From Clostridia bacterium (GTDB taxonomy: Bacteria; Bacillota; Clostridia; Oscillospirales; SIG627): DNA of 64,000 bases. Shown here piece by piece: positions 33,977 to 41,556 of the stretch (its first letter is position 1; each line of letters starts with the position of its first letter). The translations under genes and the position numbers were made by a program. The stretch is from positions 144,969 to 208,968 of the forward strand of contig JAFXEX010000002.1 in assembly GCA_017520825.1 (NCBI GenBank), written 5' to 3'. The notes under the pieces were generated by a model, which worked only from the letters and a program-made list of their open reading frames with translations, had not been told where the DNA came from and ran no database searches.

Positions 33977-34081
33977 AAATTTTCTCCTTGCATTATTCTT
34001 TTTCCTATGATACAATAATATCATACTTATTGCCCTGATTCTTGTAAATAAATGTGAAAAAGTATAAAGAAAGTGCAAAAT

Positions 34082-34867
34082 ATGAAAGAGCTAATTTCAG
34101 GAATTGCAAGCTACGTGGAGCACGTAAAAAATATGGGACTTAATCTTTCCGTTCATTATAGCTGTGAAGCCGTAAGCGCTATGCCCACCCAGCTTCTTAC
34201 CCTTCTCTCCCCCTTTAACGTACATACTAACCCCTATTGTATGTGGGTGAAGAAAAACGACGGTCACCGTTGTATTGAGTCGCAGCAAAAGCTAATCAAG
34301 GAAGGAAAGAGTGGCTTCAGGAATTGTCCCTCGGGAGTGCTGGAGTATATTACGCCCTTTTACAAGGACGGCGTGGCAATAGGAATTGTGGCGATAAGTG
34401 GATTTCGTGGTGATAAAAAGGATTCTGTAAACGAAGCGCTATGGGAGCAAGCACTGTCGGGTGAGCCTTTCCCAAAGGAGCTTGCCGACACCCTGGTAAT
34501 GCCACTTACGGTGATGCTTGAAAAGCTATTTGAGAGTGAATTTGAAATAGACAAAAGCGAATACAACGAGATATTACAATATCTCAACGAGTATTACGCT
34601 ACTGCAACGCTCGACAGTATATGTCGGCATTTTCACCGAAGCCGTTCCCACGTCAGTCACCTATTCAAGAAAAATTCGGGAACGTCCCTGCGCGCTTACT
34701 GTAACGGCTTGAAGCTTAAGGAGTCGGAAAGACTGTTGCGAACAACCGACCTCCCCGTTACACGAATTGCCTTGGAAACAGGCTTTAACGACGTCAGCCA
34801 CTTTATAAATCTTTTCAGACAGAAATACGGCGTCTCCCCTCTGGCTTACAGAAAATCAAAAAAATAA
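34082..34867 (+). CDS. AraC-family regulator with PocR-type sensory domain
   Basis: 261 residues. About residues 5-150 form a PocR-like ligand domain with three conserved cysteines (Cys53, Cys64, Cys82, the last in NCPSGVLEYITPFYKDG). About 165-261 form the double helix-turn-helix AraC DNA-binding domain, with LDSICRHFHRSRSHVSHLFKKN and LPVTRIALETGFNDVSHFI. It is divergent from the FAD oxidoreductase with about 105 bp between the starts, so that gene is the likely target. ATG 34082 is preferred over GTG 34073. Confidence 0.88.
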   Translation: MKELISGIASYVEHVKNMGLNLSVHYSCEAVSAMPTQLLTLLSPFNVHTNPYCMWVKKNDGHRCIESQQKLIKEGKSGFRNCPSGVLEYITPFYKDGVAIGIVAISGFRGDKKDSVNEALWEQALSGEPFPKELADTLVMPLTVMLEKLFESEFEIDKSEYNEILQYLNEYYATATLDSICRHFHRSRSHVSHLFKKNSGTSLRAYCNGLKLKESERLLRTTDLPVTRIALETGFNDVSHFINLFRQKYGVSPLAYRKSKK

Positions 34868-34900
34868 ATGGTATGCTATTGAAAGCATACCATTTTGTTT
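34866..34900. terminator. bidirectional terminator
   Basis: AATGGTATGCT (34866-34876) pairs with AGCATACCATT (34883-34893), followed by TTGTTTTTATT. Confidence 0.85.
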
Positions 34901-37024
34901 TTATTCTGCTGACTCTACCTCTTCAAGAGCGTCCTTGCGGGAGAGGTTAATTCTTCCCTTGTCGTCGATTTCAATAAGCTTTACCTTAATTACGTCGCCA
35001 ACCGAAACAACGTCCTCTACCTTTTCAACTCTCTTCTTGTCAAGCTTGGAGATGTGAACAAGGCCTTCCTTACCGGGAGCGAATTCAACGAATGCACCGA
35101 AGGTCATAAGTCTTGTTACAGTACCTGTGTAGACAGTGCCTACAACGGGGTCAAGTGCGATAGCGTTAATCATATCAAGTGCAGCGTAAGCAGCATTCTT
35201 ATCAACTGCCGCGATGAAGATGCTTCCGTCGTCCTCGATATCAACCTTTGCGCCTGTGTCGGCACAAATCTTCTGAATTACCTTACCACCCTTACCGATA
35301 ACCTCGCTGATCTTGTCGGGGTCAATCTTAGTGGTAATCATCTTGGGTGCCCAAGCTGATACGTCCTCGTGAGGTGCAGGAATAGCCTTGAGAATTACCT
35401 CGTCGATAATGTGATTTCTTGCAACGTGAGTTGTTTCAAGAGCATTCTTGATAATTTCGGGTGTAAGACCGTCGATTTTAAGGTCCATCTGAATTGCAGT
35501 GATACCTTCCTTAGTACCTGCAACCTTGAAGTCCATATCTCCGAAGAAGTCTTCAAGTCCCTGAATATCAATCATTGTCATCCATCTGTCTTCCTCAGTG
35601 ATAAGACCACATGAGATACCTGCAACGGGTGACTTAATGGGAACACCTGCATCCATAAGCGCAAGGGTTGAACCACAGATAGAAGCCTGTGAGGTAGAAC
35701 CGTTGGAGCTTACAACCTCGGATACAAGTCTGATAGCGTAGGGGAATTCCTCAACTGAGGGGATAACGGGCTCAAGAGCTCTTTCAGCAAGTGCGCCGTG
35801 ACCGATTTCACGTCTGCCGGGACCTCTTGAAGCCTTTGCCTCGCCTACAGAGTAAGCAGGCATATTGTAGTGGTGCATATATCTCTTGAACTCTTCGTCG
35901 TCGATACCGTCAAGCATCTGCTGATCGCTTACAGAGCCGAGAGTAGCAATAGTCATAACCTGTGTCTGACCTCTTGTGAACATACCTGAGCCGTGAGTTC
36001 TGGGAAGAATTCCAACCTCGGCTGCAAGGGGTCTCATCTGGTCCATACGTCTGCCGTCAACACGCTTCTGCTCGTCGAGGAGCCAACGTCTTACAACGTA
36101 CTTCTGAAGCTTGTACATACACTCGTTAATCATAGCAGTTGTAGCGTCGTCCATATCGGGATATATTTCGCCGAAGTGCTCGAACACGTCTGCGTAAACA
36201 ACCTGAAGTCTTTCGTCACGAACCGTCTTATCGTCTGTATCAAGAGCAGACTGAACTGCTTCCATAGCGTAAGCCTTGATAGCCTCGAACAAATCGTGGT
36301 CAACCTCGCAAGAGGGATATTCAAACTTGGGCTTGCCGATTTCTGCAACGATAGAGTTGATGAATTCAACTATCTGGCAGTTAACCTTATGAGCAGCCAT
36401 AATAGCGTCGTACATATCCTTGTCGGATACTTCCTTTGCGCCTGCCTCGATCATTACTACCTTCTTTGCAGAGGAAGCAACTGTAAGCTCGAGAAGGCTC
36501 TTCTCACGCTGTGCCTTGGTGGGGTTCATAACGAATTCGCCGTCAACGAGACCTACGAAGGTACCTGCGATAGGTCCGTTCCACGGAATATCTGAAATTG
36601 AAAGGGCGATTGACGCGCCTATCATAGCAGTAATTTCGGGAGAGCAATCGGGGTCAACCGACATAACGGTAAGAGAAAGACAAACGTCGTTTCTCAAATC
36701 CTTGGGGAAAAGAGGACGCACGGGACGGTCAATAACACGTGATGTGAGTATCGCCTTTTCTGTGGGTCTTCCCTCTCTCTTAAGGAAGCTTCCGGGGATT
36801 TTACCTACGGAATAAAGTCTTTCCTCAAAATCTACCGACAGAGGAAGGAAGTCGATTCCGTCACGGGGCTTTGCACTTGCTGTTGCAGTTGCAAGGATAA
36901 CGGTGTCGCCGTATCTTACAAGAGCCGAGCCGTTTGCAAGCTGGGCGATTTTACCTGTCTCAACGACAAGAGGTCTGCCTGCGATTTCGCAGCTGAACGT
37001 TTTGTAGCTTTCAAACATTTTCAT
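34901..37024 (-). CDS. pnp: polyribonucleotide nucleotidyltransferase (PNPase)
   Basis: A 707-residue trimeric phosphorolytic 3'-5' exoribonuclease. In order: RNase PH domain 1 (FLPLSVDFEERLYSVGKIPG), an alpha linker, RNase PH domain 2 (RTHGSGMFTRGQTQVM near residue 370), a KH domain (ISEVIGKGGKVIQKI near residue 565) and an S1 domain (GTVTRLMTFGAFVEF near residue 635). The start MKMFES follows AAAGGAA; the next ATG is 6 nt on. It follows rpsO, the ancient rpsO-pnp order. Its leader holds a long helix. Confidence 0.96.
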   Translation of the reverse strand: MKMFESYKTFSCEIAGRPLVVETGKIAQLANGSALVRYGDTVILATATASAKPRDGIDFLPLSVDFEERLYSVGKIPGSFLKREGRPTEKAILTSRVIDRPVRPLFPKDLRNDVCLSLTVMSVDPDCSPEITAMIGASIALSISDIPWNGPIAGTFVGLVDGEFVMNPTKAQREKSLLELTVASSAKKVVMIEAGAKEVSDKDMYDAIMAAHKVNCQIVEFINSIVAEIGKPKFEYPSCEVDHDLFEAIKAYAMEAVQSALDTDDKTVRDERLQVVYADVFEHFGEIYPDMDDATTAMINECMYKLQKYVVRRWLLDEQKRVDGRRMDQMRPLAAEVGILPRTHGSGMFTRGQTQVMTIATLGSVSDQQMLDGIDDEEFKRYMHHYNMPAYSVGEAKASRGPGRREIGHGALAERALEPVIPSVEEFPYAIRLVSEVVSSNGSTSQASICGSTLALMDAGVPIKSPVAGISCGLITEEDRWMTMIDIQGLEDFFGDMDFKVAGTKEGITAIQMDLKIDGLTPEIIKNALETTHVARNHIIDEVILKAIPAPHEDVSAWAPKMITTKIDPDKISEVIGKGGKVIQKICADTGAKVDIEDDGSIFIAAVDKNAAYAALDMINAIALDPVVGTVYTGTVTRLMTFGAFVEFAPGKEGLVHISKLDKKRVEKVEDVVSVGDVIKVKLIEIDDKGRINLSRKDALEEVESAE

Positions 37025-37043
37025 TTTTCCTTTCTTTATAACG

Positions 37044-37126
37044 CCGTCGGTACAGATTAGCATAAAATAAAGAGTCGAAAGCCTTTCGGCGCTTTATTTC
37101 GTGCTAATCGGAATTTGAACCAACGG
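37044..37126 (-). promoter_or_regulatory. long imperfect helix in the pnp leader
   Basis: On the minus strand an inner stem runs GATTAGCA...TGCTAATC (37109-37055) enclosing a further AAATAAAG/CTTTATTT stem. Outside it CCGTTGGT at 37126-37119 pairs, with one mismatch, with ACCGACGG at 37051-37044. The structure lies between rpsO and the pnp start and resembles in layout the RNase III-cut, PNPase-autoregulated pnp leader of enterobacteria. Function here is inferred. Confidence 0.6.
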
Positions 37127-37153
37127 CAAATTTTGTTACTGTACAAGAAATCC

Positions 37154-37182
37154 CCACATATGCTGCAGAACAGCATATGCGG
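37154..37182 (-). other. hairpin just downstream of rpsO
   Basis: CCGCATATGCTG (37182-37171, minus) pairs with CAGCATATGTGG (37165-37154) around five bases. No T-run follows, so it looks more like an mRNA-end or processing hairpin than a full terminator; pnp can be read through it. Confidence 0.65.
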
Positions 37183-37198
37183 AGAAAACCCATTTGGC

Positions 37199-37462
37199 TT
37201 ACTTTCTCAAGCCAAGCTTTTCGATGATATCACGGTAACGGTTGATATCCTTCTTCTGCAAATATGCAAGAAGGTTTCTTCTGTGACCTACCATCTTGAG
37301 AAGTCCTCGACGGCTGTGGTGGTCCTTGTCATTCTTTTTCAAATGCTCGGTAAGATTGTTGATTCTGCTTGTGAGAATAGCAATCTGTACTTCAGGAGAC
37401 CCAGTGTCTTTCTCATTGGTGCGATAGCTCTCAATGATACTCTGCTTCAATTCTTTCTGCAT
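37199..37462 (-). CDS. rpsO: 30S ribosomal protein S15
   Basis: An 87-residue protein, the usual length for S15. It has [23 protein letters not shown], then [23 protein letters not shown] and ends IEKLGLRK. S15 binds 16S rRNA helices 20-22 early in 30S assembly. The start has a strong GGAGGTG; the longer frame would include untranslated leader. The leader carries a duplicated hairpin, and pnp follows. Confidence 0.97.
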   Translation of the reverse strand: MQKELKQSIIESYRTNEKDTGSPEVQIAILTSRINNLTEHLKKNDKDHHSRRGLLKMVGHRRNLLAYLQKKDINRYRDIIEKLGLRK

Positions 37463-37486
37463 TATGTTCACCTCCATAATTTTTCT

Positions 37487-37561
37487 CGCCGTAACTGAGC
37501 AACGGTCAGGTGAAAATTCCGAGTGTATCGGAATAAAAACGCCGTAACTGAGCAACGGTCA
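37487..37561 (-). repeat. duplicated hairpin in the rpsO leader
   Basis: A 22-bp sequence (CGCCGTAACTGAGCAACGGT plus CA on the + strand) occurs perfectly at 37487-37508 and 37540-37561. Each copy can fold as CCGT...ACGG. Between them TTCCGA/TCGGAA makes a third hairpin. All lie in the transcribed leader between the promoter and the S15 ribosome binding site. Confidence 0.8.
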
Positions 37562-37580
37562 TACTTTTGCAGTACACCAT

Positions 37581-37609
37581 AGTATAGCACAGGTTTCAAG
37601 ATATGTAAA
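37581..37609 (-). promoter_or_regulatory. promoter of rpsO-pnp
   Basis: Minus strand TTTACA (37609-37604), 17 bp, TATACT (37586-37581). Confidence 0.75.
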
Positions 37610-37660
37610 CCCTTTTTTTGAAATTTTTTTGCGGTTCTTCATAAAAAGTTTACAACATTT

Positions 37661-37687
37661 TTAGCACTCGGCAAAAGAGAGTGCTAA
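37661..37687 (+). promoter_or_regulatory. CIRCE operator (HrcA site) upstream of htpG
   Basis: A perfect TTAGCACTC-N9-GAGTGCTAA inverted repeat: arms at 37661-37669 and 37679-37687. It ends 7 bp before the -35 box of the htpG promoter. HrcA binding here would repress htpG until heat or unfolded protein titrates GroE/HrcA. Confidence 0.95.
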
Positions 37688-37694
37688 AAATCCC

Positions 37695-37722
37695 TTGACA
37701 AATCCGTTTTTAGTGGTACAAT
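37695..37722 (+). promoter_or_regulatory. htpG promoter
   Basis: TTGACA (37695-37700), 16 bp, TACAAT (37717-37722). Confidence 0.85.
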
Positions 37723-37754
37723 TATTGTATCATAAATCAAAGGAGATGTCAATT

Positions 37755-39572
37755 ATGAGTGAAATGAAAAAGGGCGGTATTACCGTCGAGACGGAGCATA
37801 TATTCCCCATAATAAAGAGATGGCTTTATTCCGACAAGGAAATATTTTTAAGAGAGCTTGTATCCTATGCAAGCGACGCTATAACCAAAATGAAGCGTCT
37901 TATCTCGCTGAGCGAGGCGACAGACGACGGAAAGGGCTACAAAATAGAAGTAAAGGTCAACGCCGAGGAAAAGACTCTTACCGTTACCGATAACGGCTTA
38001 GGTATGAGCGAGGAGGAAATTGACCGATACATCAATCAGATAGCTCTCTCGGGCGCACTTGAATTTATTCAGAAGTATGAAAAGGAGGGTGACGATTCGG
38101 GAATTATCGGTCACTTCGGTCTTGGCTTCTATTCAGCGTTTATGGTTGCCGACAAGGTTGAGATAATTTCAAAGTCCTTTACCGACGCGCCTGCAGTTCA
38201 TTGGAGCTGTAACGAGCTTGGTGAGTACGAAATGAAGATGGGAGAGCGTGCAGAGCGAGGCACCGACATTATTCTCCACGTTACCGACGAGGAAGCAGAC
38301 TTTTTGAAGAAGGAGACCCTTGATAAAATTCTTAATAAGTATTGCGCGTTTATGCCGGTTGAAATCTATCTGTCGACTGGGGCTGAGGGCGAGGACAAGC
38401 CAGTAAACGACACCAATCCCCTTTGGCTGAAAAATCCTTCGGAATGTACTGCCCAGGAATACAACGATTTTTACAAGAAGCTGTTTGACGATTGGCAGGA
38501 CCCTCTGTTCTATATTCACATCAACGCCGACTACCCTCTCAACTTCAAGGGTATTCTCTACTTCCCCAAGCCCTCTCACGAGTTTTCCAATATGGAGGGA
38601 CAGGTAAAGCTTTACTACAATCAGGTTTTCGTTGCCGACAACATTAAAGAGGTTATTCCCGAATATCTTATGACCCTTCGTGGCGTCCTTGACTGCCCCG
38701 AGCTTCCTCTCAACGTTTCCAGAAGCTATTTGCAGAATAGCGGTTACGTTTCGAAGATTTCGGCGCACATCATTAAAAAGGTAGGCGACAAAATCAATTC
38801 TCTTTTCAATACCGAGCGTGAAAAATACGAGGGCATCTGGGACGATATCAAGCCCTTCGTTGAATACGGCTGTATGAGGGACAAGAAGTTTCTTGACAGA
38901 GTAAAGGGGGCAGTAATCTACAAGACCGTTGAGGACAAATACGTTACCCTCTCGGAGTACACCGAAAAGAATACCAAGGAATCAGGCAAGGTATTTTACG
39001 CTACCGACAAAACTCAGCAGTCAAGATACGTTGCACTTCTTAAGGAAGAGGAAATTGACGTGCTTCTCCTTGATTCTATTATCGACACTCAATTTATCAC
39101 ACATCTTGAACAGGAAAACGCCGAGGTAAAATTCGTCAGATGTGACTCGGATATTGCAACGGCACTGAAGAGTGAGGGCGAAACCGTAGAAAACGAAATA
39201 CTCAAGGAATTGTTCAAGGAGGCTATCGGCAAGGAAAAGACCGAGGTGGAATTCGCTTCTCTTAAAAACGAAAAGACACCTGCTATGATTACCCTTTCAG
39301 AGCAGGACAGACGCTTCGCAGATATGATGAAGCTTTATTCAAGGGGCGAGGGCTTCCCCATGGACAATATGGGTGAAAAGCTGGTAGTCAACGTAAAAAA
39401 TCCTCTTATCGACAAAATTGCTTCAATGCTTGCCGACCCCGATAAGCGTGAGACGGCAAAGCTTCTTGCAAAAGAGGTTTATATGCTTGCTCTCATCTCT
39501 CAGAGGTCTCTTAACGCAGACGAGCTTGAAGCCTTCGTTGACAACAGCGTTGACATATTTACCCAAATATAA
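37755..39572 (+). CDS. htpG: molecular chaperone HtpG (Hsp90)
   Basis: A 605-residue bacterial Hsp90. The N-terminal GHKL ATPase has LVSYASDAITKMKRL (the usual Asn is Asp here), VTDNGLGMSEEEI and IIGHFGLGFYSAFMV. The middle domain has LPLNVSRSYLQNS, and a C-terminal dimerisation domain follows. The start MSEMKKG has an AAAGGAG site. It is under a CIRCE-linked promoter, unlike B. subtilis htpG, which is not an HrcA target. ATP-dependent remodelling of client proteins in the cytoplasm. Confidence 0.95.
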   Translation: MSEMKKGGITVETEHIFPIIKRWLYSDKEIFLRELVSYASDAITKMKRLISLSEATDDGKGYKIEVKVNAEEKTLTVTDNGLGMSEEEIDRYINQIALSGALEFIQKYEKEGDDSGIIGHFGLGFYSAFMVADKVEIISKSFTDAPAVHWSCNELGEYEMKMGERAERGTDIILHVTDEEADFLKKETLDKILNKYCAFMPVEIYLSTGAEGEDKPVNDTNPLWLKNPSECTAQEYNDFYKKLFDDWQDPLFYIHINADYPLNFKGILYFPKPSHEFSNMEGQVKLYYNQVFVADNIKEVIPEYLMTLRGVLDCPELPLNVSRSYLQNSGYVSKISAHIIKKVGDKINSLFNTEREKYEGIWDDIKPFVEYGCMRDKKFLDRVKGAVIYKTVEDKYVTLSEYTEKNTKESGKVFYATDKTQQSRYVALLKEEEIDVLLLDSIIDTQFITHLEQENAEVKFVRCDSDIATALKSEGETVENEILKELFKEAIGKEKTEVEFASLKNEKTPAMITLSEQDRRFADMMKLYSRGEGFPMDNMGEKLVVNVKNPLIDKIASMLADPDKRETAKLLAKEVYMLALISQRSLNADELEAFVDNSVDIFTQI

Positions 39573-39575
39573 GTA

Positions 39576-39604
39576 TTGACAAAACCTTGTGTTCGTGTTA
39601 TAAT
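39576..39604 (+). promoter_or_regulatory. promoter of the thiT leader
   Basis: Consensus TTGACA (39576-39581), 17 bp, TATAAT (39599-39604). Confidence 0.93.
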
Positions 39605-39612
39605 TCATTCAA

Positions 39613-39703
39613 CACAAAGGGGAGCTCACCAGAGTGGGCTGAGAGGGGACCTGTGCGGTCCTGACCCATGAACCTGATGCGGATAATGCCGTCGTAGGAA
39701 ACA
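39613..39703 (+). promoter_or_regulatory. TPP riboswitch (THI element)
   Basis: The aptamer has the invariant parts GGGGAGC, GGGCTGAGAGG, GACCC, TGAACCTGATGCGGATAATG and CGTAGGAAAC in the right order. It precedes thiT and ends at a terminator, so bound thiamine pyrophosphate should lower uptake. Confidence 0.97.
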
Positions 39704-39723
39704 TATGGTTTTTTATGCTATTT

Positions 39724-39759
39724 AATCGCAGAGGGTTTTCCCTTTGCGATTTTTATTTT
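39724..39759 (+). terminator. expression-platform terminator of the TPP riboswitch
   Basis: AATCGCA-GAGGG pairs with CCCTTTGCGATT around TTTT, followed by TTTATTTT. The thiT ribosome binding site lies just after. Confidence 0.88.
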
Positions 39760-39776
39760 AATCGGAGGAAAACTCT

Positions 39777-40319
39777 ATGAAACGCACAACACTTCAAAAA
39801 ATGGTCACCACTGCCGTACTGTCTGCCCTTGCCGTCGTACTCACCTGGCTGGAAATTCAGGTAGGCCCTGCAGGTGGCTCCATCAACATCGTAATGCTTC
39901 CCATTATACTGGTAGCCTATTGCTACGGTCTTAAATGGGGCATCGGCTCGGGACTTATAGTAGGCTTTGTAAAATGCCTTGTAGGCGGTGGAATCGGCTG
40001 GGGACTCCCCTCCATTCTTCTCGACTACGTGCTTGCCTACGCAGCAGTAGGACTTGCAGGTATTTTCGCAGGCAAGAAATGGGGACTCGGTCTGGGCGCA
40101 GTAATCGGTTGCTTGGGACGCTTTGCCATTCACTTTATCAGTGGTGTAACAATTTACGCCATTGTGACCGAAGAAACCATTGCAGGTATTTCAACCTCTA
40201 ACGCTTGGCTTTACTCCCTTGTTTACAACGGACTTTATATGCTTCCCAGCTCTGCCATCGTTATTGCCCTTGCCTTCGTCCTTAAAAAGCCCCTGGACAA
40301 ATACCTTAACAAAAAATAA
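39777..40319 (+). CDS. thiT: thiamine transporter ThiT (ECF S component)
   Basis: A 180-residue protein with six helices. AVVLTWLEIQVGPAGGSINIVMLP is the ThiT signature region, and YCYGLKWGIGSGLIVGFVK and YVLAYAAVGLAGIF follow. It binds thiamine and works with a shared ECF energising module encoded elsewhere. RBS CGGAGG. The TPP riboswitch directly upstream confirms the substrate. Confidence 0.96.
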   Translation: MKRTTLQKMVTTAVLSALAVVLTWLEIQVGPAGGSINIVMLPIILVAYCYGLKWGIGSGLIVGFVKCLVGGGIGWGLPSILLDYVLAYAAVGLAGIFAGKKWGLGLGAVIGCLGRFAIHFISGVTIYAIVTEETIAGISTSNAWLYSLVYNGLYMLPSSAIVIALAFVLKKPLDKYLNKK

Positions 40320-40323
40320 ATTC

Positions 40324-40352
40324 TTGACAAATTCCGTTTTAAGTGTTAGAAT
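40324..40352 (+). promoter_or_regulatory. glpP promoter
   Basis: TTGACA (40324-40329), 17 bp, TAGAAT (40347-40352). Confidence 0.85.
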
Positions 40353-40381
40353 AGTATGAACGGTAGATTTGCTGAGATTTT

Positions 40382-40430
40382 GAGTGCATTTATATCGCGG
40401 GGTCCCGCGATATGATTGTGCTCTTTTTTA
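40382..40430 (+). terminator. leader terminator before glpP
   Basis: GAGTGCA...TATATCGCGGG pairs with CCCGCGATAT...TGTGCTC (40382-40423) and is followed by six T residues, inside the leader and 21 bp before the glpP start. It is a strong attenuator-type structure, and the gene it precedes encodes an antiterminator. Confidence 0.85.
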
Positions 40431-40450
40431 TTAAAACGGAGGTATAAATA

Positions 40451-40981
40451 ATGAGTAAAATAATAGCAGCCATAAGGGACAAAGAAACATTGTACAACGC
40501 CAACCTTGAAAAGATTGATACCATATTTTTGCTCAGTACGAATATAATAGAGCTCAACGAAAAGATTGGAAAGATACATAGCGACGGAAAAGAAATATAC
40601 GTTCACGCTGACTTTGCCGACGGTATCGGTAAGGACCGTTTCGGTATGGAATATATGAAGAATGCAGGAGTTGACGGCATTCTGAGCACCCGTGCAAACG
40701 CCATTAAGGCAGCGCGTGAGGTAGGACTTAAAACTGTGCAAAGAGTTTTCATCGTGGATTCACAGTCCATCGAAACTGCCATTGACAGCGTTCGCTCCTC
40801 CAAGCCCGATATGATTGAGGTTATGCCCGGTGTTGTGCCCAAGGTTATTGAAAGCATAAAGGCACGCACCGACATTCCCATTATTGCGGGAGGCTTGGTA
40901 TCGACTCACGAAGAGATACAGTCGGCTCTCGATGCAGGCGCTATGGCAGTATCCACAGCTACCCCCGATCTTTGGAAGTAA
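40451..40981 (+). CDS. glpP: glycerol-3-phosphate responsive antiterminator
   Basis: A 176-residue protein with the GlpP fold: HADFADGIGKDRFGMEYM near residue 53, GVDGILSTRANAIKAAREVG, then DMIEVMPGVVPKV and PIIAGGLVSTHEEI. With glycerol-3-phosphate bound, GlpP binds leader RNA of glp genes and lets transcription pass a terminator. RBS CGGAGG. No glpF, glpK or glpD gene is in the window; the only leader terminator nearby is its own. Confidence 0.92.
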   Translation: MSKIIAAIRDKETLYNANLEKIDTIFLLSTNIIELNEKIGKIHSDGKEIYVHADFADGIGKDRFGMEYMKNAGVDGILSTRANAIKAAREVGLKTVQRVFIVDSQSIETAIDSVRSSKPDMIEVMPGVVPKVIESIKARTDIPIIAGGLVSTHEEIQSALDAGAMAVSTATPDLWK

Positions 40982-41013
40982 AGCTCCAAGTCATTTTCAG
41001 GAAAATATTTAAT

Positions 41014-41060
41014 AAAAACGCACTCCCCTTCATACAATATGAAAAAGGAGTGTGTTTTTT
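41014..41060 (+). terminator. glpP terminator overlapping the tspO ribosome binding site
   Basis: AAAAACGCACTCC (41014-41026) pairs with GGAGTGTGTTTTT (41047-41059). The GGAG in the 3' arm is the only Shine-Dalgarno-like sequence before tspO. Confidence 0.75.
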
Positions 41061-41061
41061 T

Positions 41062-41532
41062 ATGAAAATCAACTGGAAATTACTTTTAATCTGTCTGGCG
41101 ATACCCTTGGCAGTGGGTGGTTTGTCGGCGCTTATTACAAGAAGTGCTATGGACGAATTCAAGGAGCTGGCAAAGCCTCCCCTTTCCCCTCCCGATTGGC
41201 TTTTTCCCGTAGTATGGGGAATTCTGTATCTCCTGATGGGCTTTTCCCTTTATCTTGTGCTGACGTCAAGAAGTGGTAGCACCGTAATCGGTCAGTCGGT
41301 AACGCTTTTTGCCCTTCAACTGTTTTTCAACTTCTTCTGGAGCATATTCTTCTTCAATTTTTCCCTTTATTATTTCTCTTTCGGTTGGCTCATCGTACTG
41401 TGGGCGCTTATTTTCGCAATGGTGGTAAGCTTTTACAGAGCGTCAAAGCTCGCTGCGTTTATCAATATTCCCTATCTCATATGGGTTGCCTTTGCAGGCT
41501 ATCTCAATCTGGGCATCGCAATATTAAATTAA
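41062..41532 (+). CDS. tspO: TspO/MBR-family membrane protein
   Basis: A 156-residue protein with five helices. AKPPLSPPDWLFPVVWGILYLLMG near residue 40 and QLFFNFFWSIFFF near residue 90 are family hallmarks (tryptophan-rich tetrapyrrole pocket). The start MKINWKLL is preferred because the longer frame runs back into the glpP end. Bacterial TspO binds porphyrins and tunes oxidative responses; its role in a strict anaerobe is open. Confidence 0.9.
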   Translation: MKINWKLLLICLAIPLAVGGLSALITRSAMDEFKELAKPPLSPPDWLFPVVWGILYLLMGFSLYLVLTSRSGSTVIGQSVTLFALQLFFNFFWSIFFFNFSLYYFSFGWLIVLWALIFAMVVSFYRASKLAAFINIPYLIWVAFAGYLNLGIAILN

Positions 41533-41556
41533 GGCTGTCTTTCGACAGCCTTAATT
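41531..41556. terminator. bidirectional terminator
   Basis: AAGGCTGTC (41531-41539) pairs with GACAGCCTT (41544-41552) around TTTC. Confidence 0.85.
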
